Source: Chlamydiota bacterium (GTDB lineage: Bacteria > Chlamydiota > Chlamydiia > Chlamydiales > Parachlamydiaceae). Taken from it: a stretch of 6,388 nt of DNA. Positions 5,293 to 6,388 of the stretch are shown piece by piece. Every line of letters begins with the position of its first letter. The stretch's first letter is position 1. The translations under genes were made by a program, and so were the position numbers. Under the pieces are notes generated by a model. The model worked only from the letters and a program-made list of their open reading frames with translations. It did not search any database and was not told where the DNA came from. Location: the NCBI GenBank assembly GCA_013286075.1, contig JABDGJ010000042.1, positions 1 through 6,388 of the forward strand, in the 5' to 3' direction.

Positions 5293-6388
5293 AAAGAAAG
5301 CGGATAGTAGTTACAGGAATGGGCATTGTTTCTTGCTTTGGAAATGATGTGAATGTTTTTTATGAAAATCTTCTAGCCGGAAAAAAGCGGGGTTGTATCT
5401 ATTTCTTCTTTTCCTTGTGAAGACTATCCCACTCGCATTGCGGCGCCTGTAGTTGACTTTGATCCTGGCGAGTACATGGATAAAAAGCAAGCGCGCCGTG
5501 TAGACAAGTACATTGCTTTTGCAATGGTTGCAGGAAAAAAAGCTTTGGAAAATGCGGGATTTTCTTTACATCAACTCGATCATCTCAACAAACAGAAATG
5601 TGGGATTCTCATAGGGTCAGGAATGGGGGGCATGTCGGTCTTTGCCGAAGGGTTGCATACTTTGCTTGAGAAAGGAAATCGAAAGGTAACTCCTTTTTTT
5701 GTTCCTTACATTCTAACCAACATGGGTGGGGGAATGTTAGGAATTGATTTAGGTTTTATGGGACCCAATTATTCTATTTCGACTGCATGTGCTACTGCAA
5801 ATTATTCGATTATTTCTGCTGCTGAGCACATTCGCAAGGGGGACGCTGATCTCATGATTACAGGCGGCGTAGAAGCATGTATTCTTCCCATAGGTTTAGC
5901 CGGATTTTGTGCTTGTAAGGCGTTGTCTCAGCGCAACGATGAGCCTCAGCGTGCTTCCCGTCCTTGGGATATAAACCGAGATGGTTTTGTTATGGGTGAA
6001 GGAGCTGGTGTGTTAGTTCTAGAAAGTTTGGAACATGCAAAGAAGAGAGGAGCTACAATTCTTGCAGAATATATGGGAGGAGGGCTTTCCTGTGATGCTT
6101 ATCATTTGACGGATCCTCGCCCAGATGGAGATGGAGTTGCCACGTGCATCCAAAATGCGTTGCAAGATGCGGGGATTCAGGCGGAAGATGTTAACTATAT
6201 CAATGCCCATGCCACTTCAACCCCGGTTGGGGACATGGCAGAAGTAAGGGCGCTGAAAAAAATATTCAAACATTCCCCTTCTATTAAAATGAATGCGACA
6301 AAATCAATGATTGGACACCTGCTTGGAGCAGCAGGAGGTGTAGAAGCGATTGCCACTATAAAAGCAATTGAGACCGGAATCCTTCACC
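5289..6388 (+). CDS. fabF: 3-oxoacyl-ACP synthase II (KAS, FabF type); frameshifted near codon 32 and partial at right edge
   Basis: FabF condenses malonyl-ACP with a growing acyl-ACP in fatty acid elongation. The frame from ATG 5289 reads KRIVVTGMGIVSCFGNDV and then hits TGA at 5418-5420. The +1 frame carries the rest without a stop to the window end. Dropping one A from the A6 run at 5381-5386 (GGA AAA AGC GGG GTT) joins them as LLAGKSGVVSISSFPCEDYP, exactly as family members read. On this composite, the thiolase-fold catalytic set is intact: Cys167 in STACATANYS, His307 in NAHATSTPVGD, Lys338 and His343 in KSMIGHLLGAAGG, with spacing like E. coli FabF (163/303/335/340). About 366 of the expected 410-420 residues are present. 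Long stretches (NRDGFVMGEGAGVLVLESLE, PIGLAGF, SRPWD) resemble plant plastid KAS I. Since this gene is normally essential, a sequencing or assembly error is the simplest reading of the frameshift. Confidence 0.9.
5381..5386 (+). other. A6 run at the fabF frameshift point
   Basis: Six A after CCGG put the downstream catalytic frame one base out; five A would restore it. The run forms A AAA AAG in the zero frame, a classic -1 slippery heptamer, but a -1 shift leads to the wrong frame (it soon reaches a TAG), so programmed -1 frameshifting does not explain the gene. Confidence 0.8.

Noticed and set aside
5381..5387. A AAA AAG as a programmed -1 frameshift site in fabF
   Set aside because: The catalytic frame is +1 relative to the start; the -1 frame reaches a stop soon after and does not encode FabF.

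Overview
The window looks like chromosomal DNA from a member of the Chlamydiae, probably an environmental (Parachlamydia/Waddlia/Simkania-like) lineage. Three things point this way. The order rsbV-type antagonist, miaA, long charged helical protein, rsfS (ybeB), fabF matches, from memory, the C. trachomatis block around CT765-CT770. The MiaA and FabF sequences look chlamydial, and FabF is also strikingly like plant plastid KAS I. The DNA is AT-rich with many long A or T runs. The genus cannot be fixed from the sequence alone.

Layout. Positions 1-336 (minus strand) hold the N-terminal 112 codons of a UvrA-type excinuclease ATPase that runs off the left edge. An AT-rich divergent spacer follows. 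All other genes are on the plus strand: an STAS anti-sigma factor antagonist (477-821), miaA (835-1869), a 96-nt spacer with a possible promoter, a 506-residue charged helical protein of unknown function (1966-3486), a HAD-IB phosphatase gene broken by a one-base excess in a T10 tract (3483-4134), and nadD (4131-4745). A 30-bp perfect inverted repeat (4733-4803) begins inside the last nadD codons. After it come a 184-nt spacer, rsfS (4930-5292) and fabF (5289 to the right edge), the last with a one-base excess in an A6 run near codon 32.

How the genes fit together. The 1966-4745 genes form a tight unit: ATGA stop/start overlaps join the helical protein to the HAD gene and the HAD gene to nadD. 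rsfS and fabF are joined in the same way and form a second unit after the hairpin. The functions are housekeeping: DNA repair, sigma-factor control by partner switching, tRNA A37 modification, NAD synthesis, ribosome silencing and fatty acid elongation. I do not see a convincing new defence, mobile or secretion system. The observations most worth checking are the long perfect palindrome at the nadD 3' end, the two homopolymer frameshifts (assembly error, decay, or polymerase-slippage rescue), and the plant-like KAS signature of FabF.
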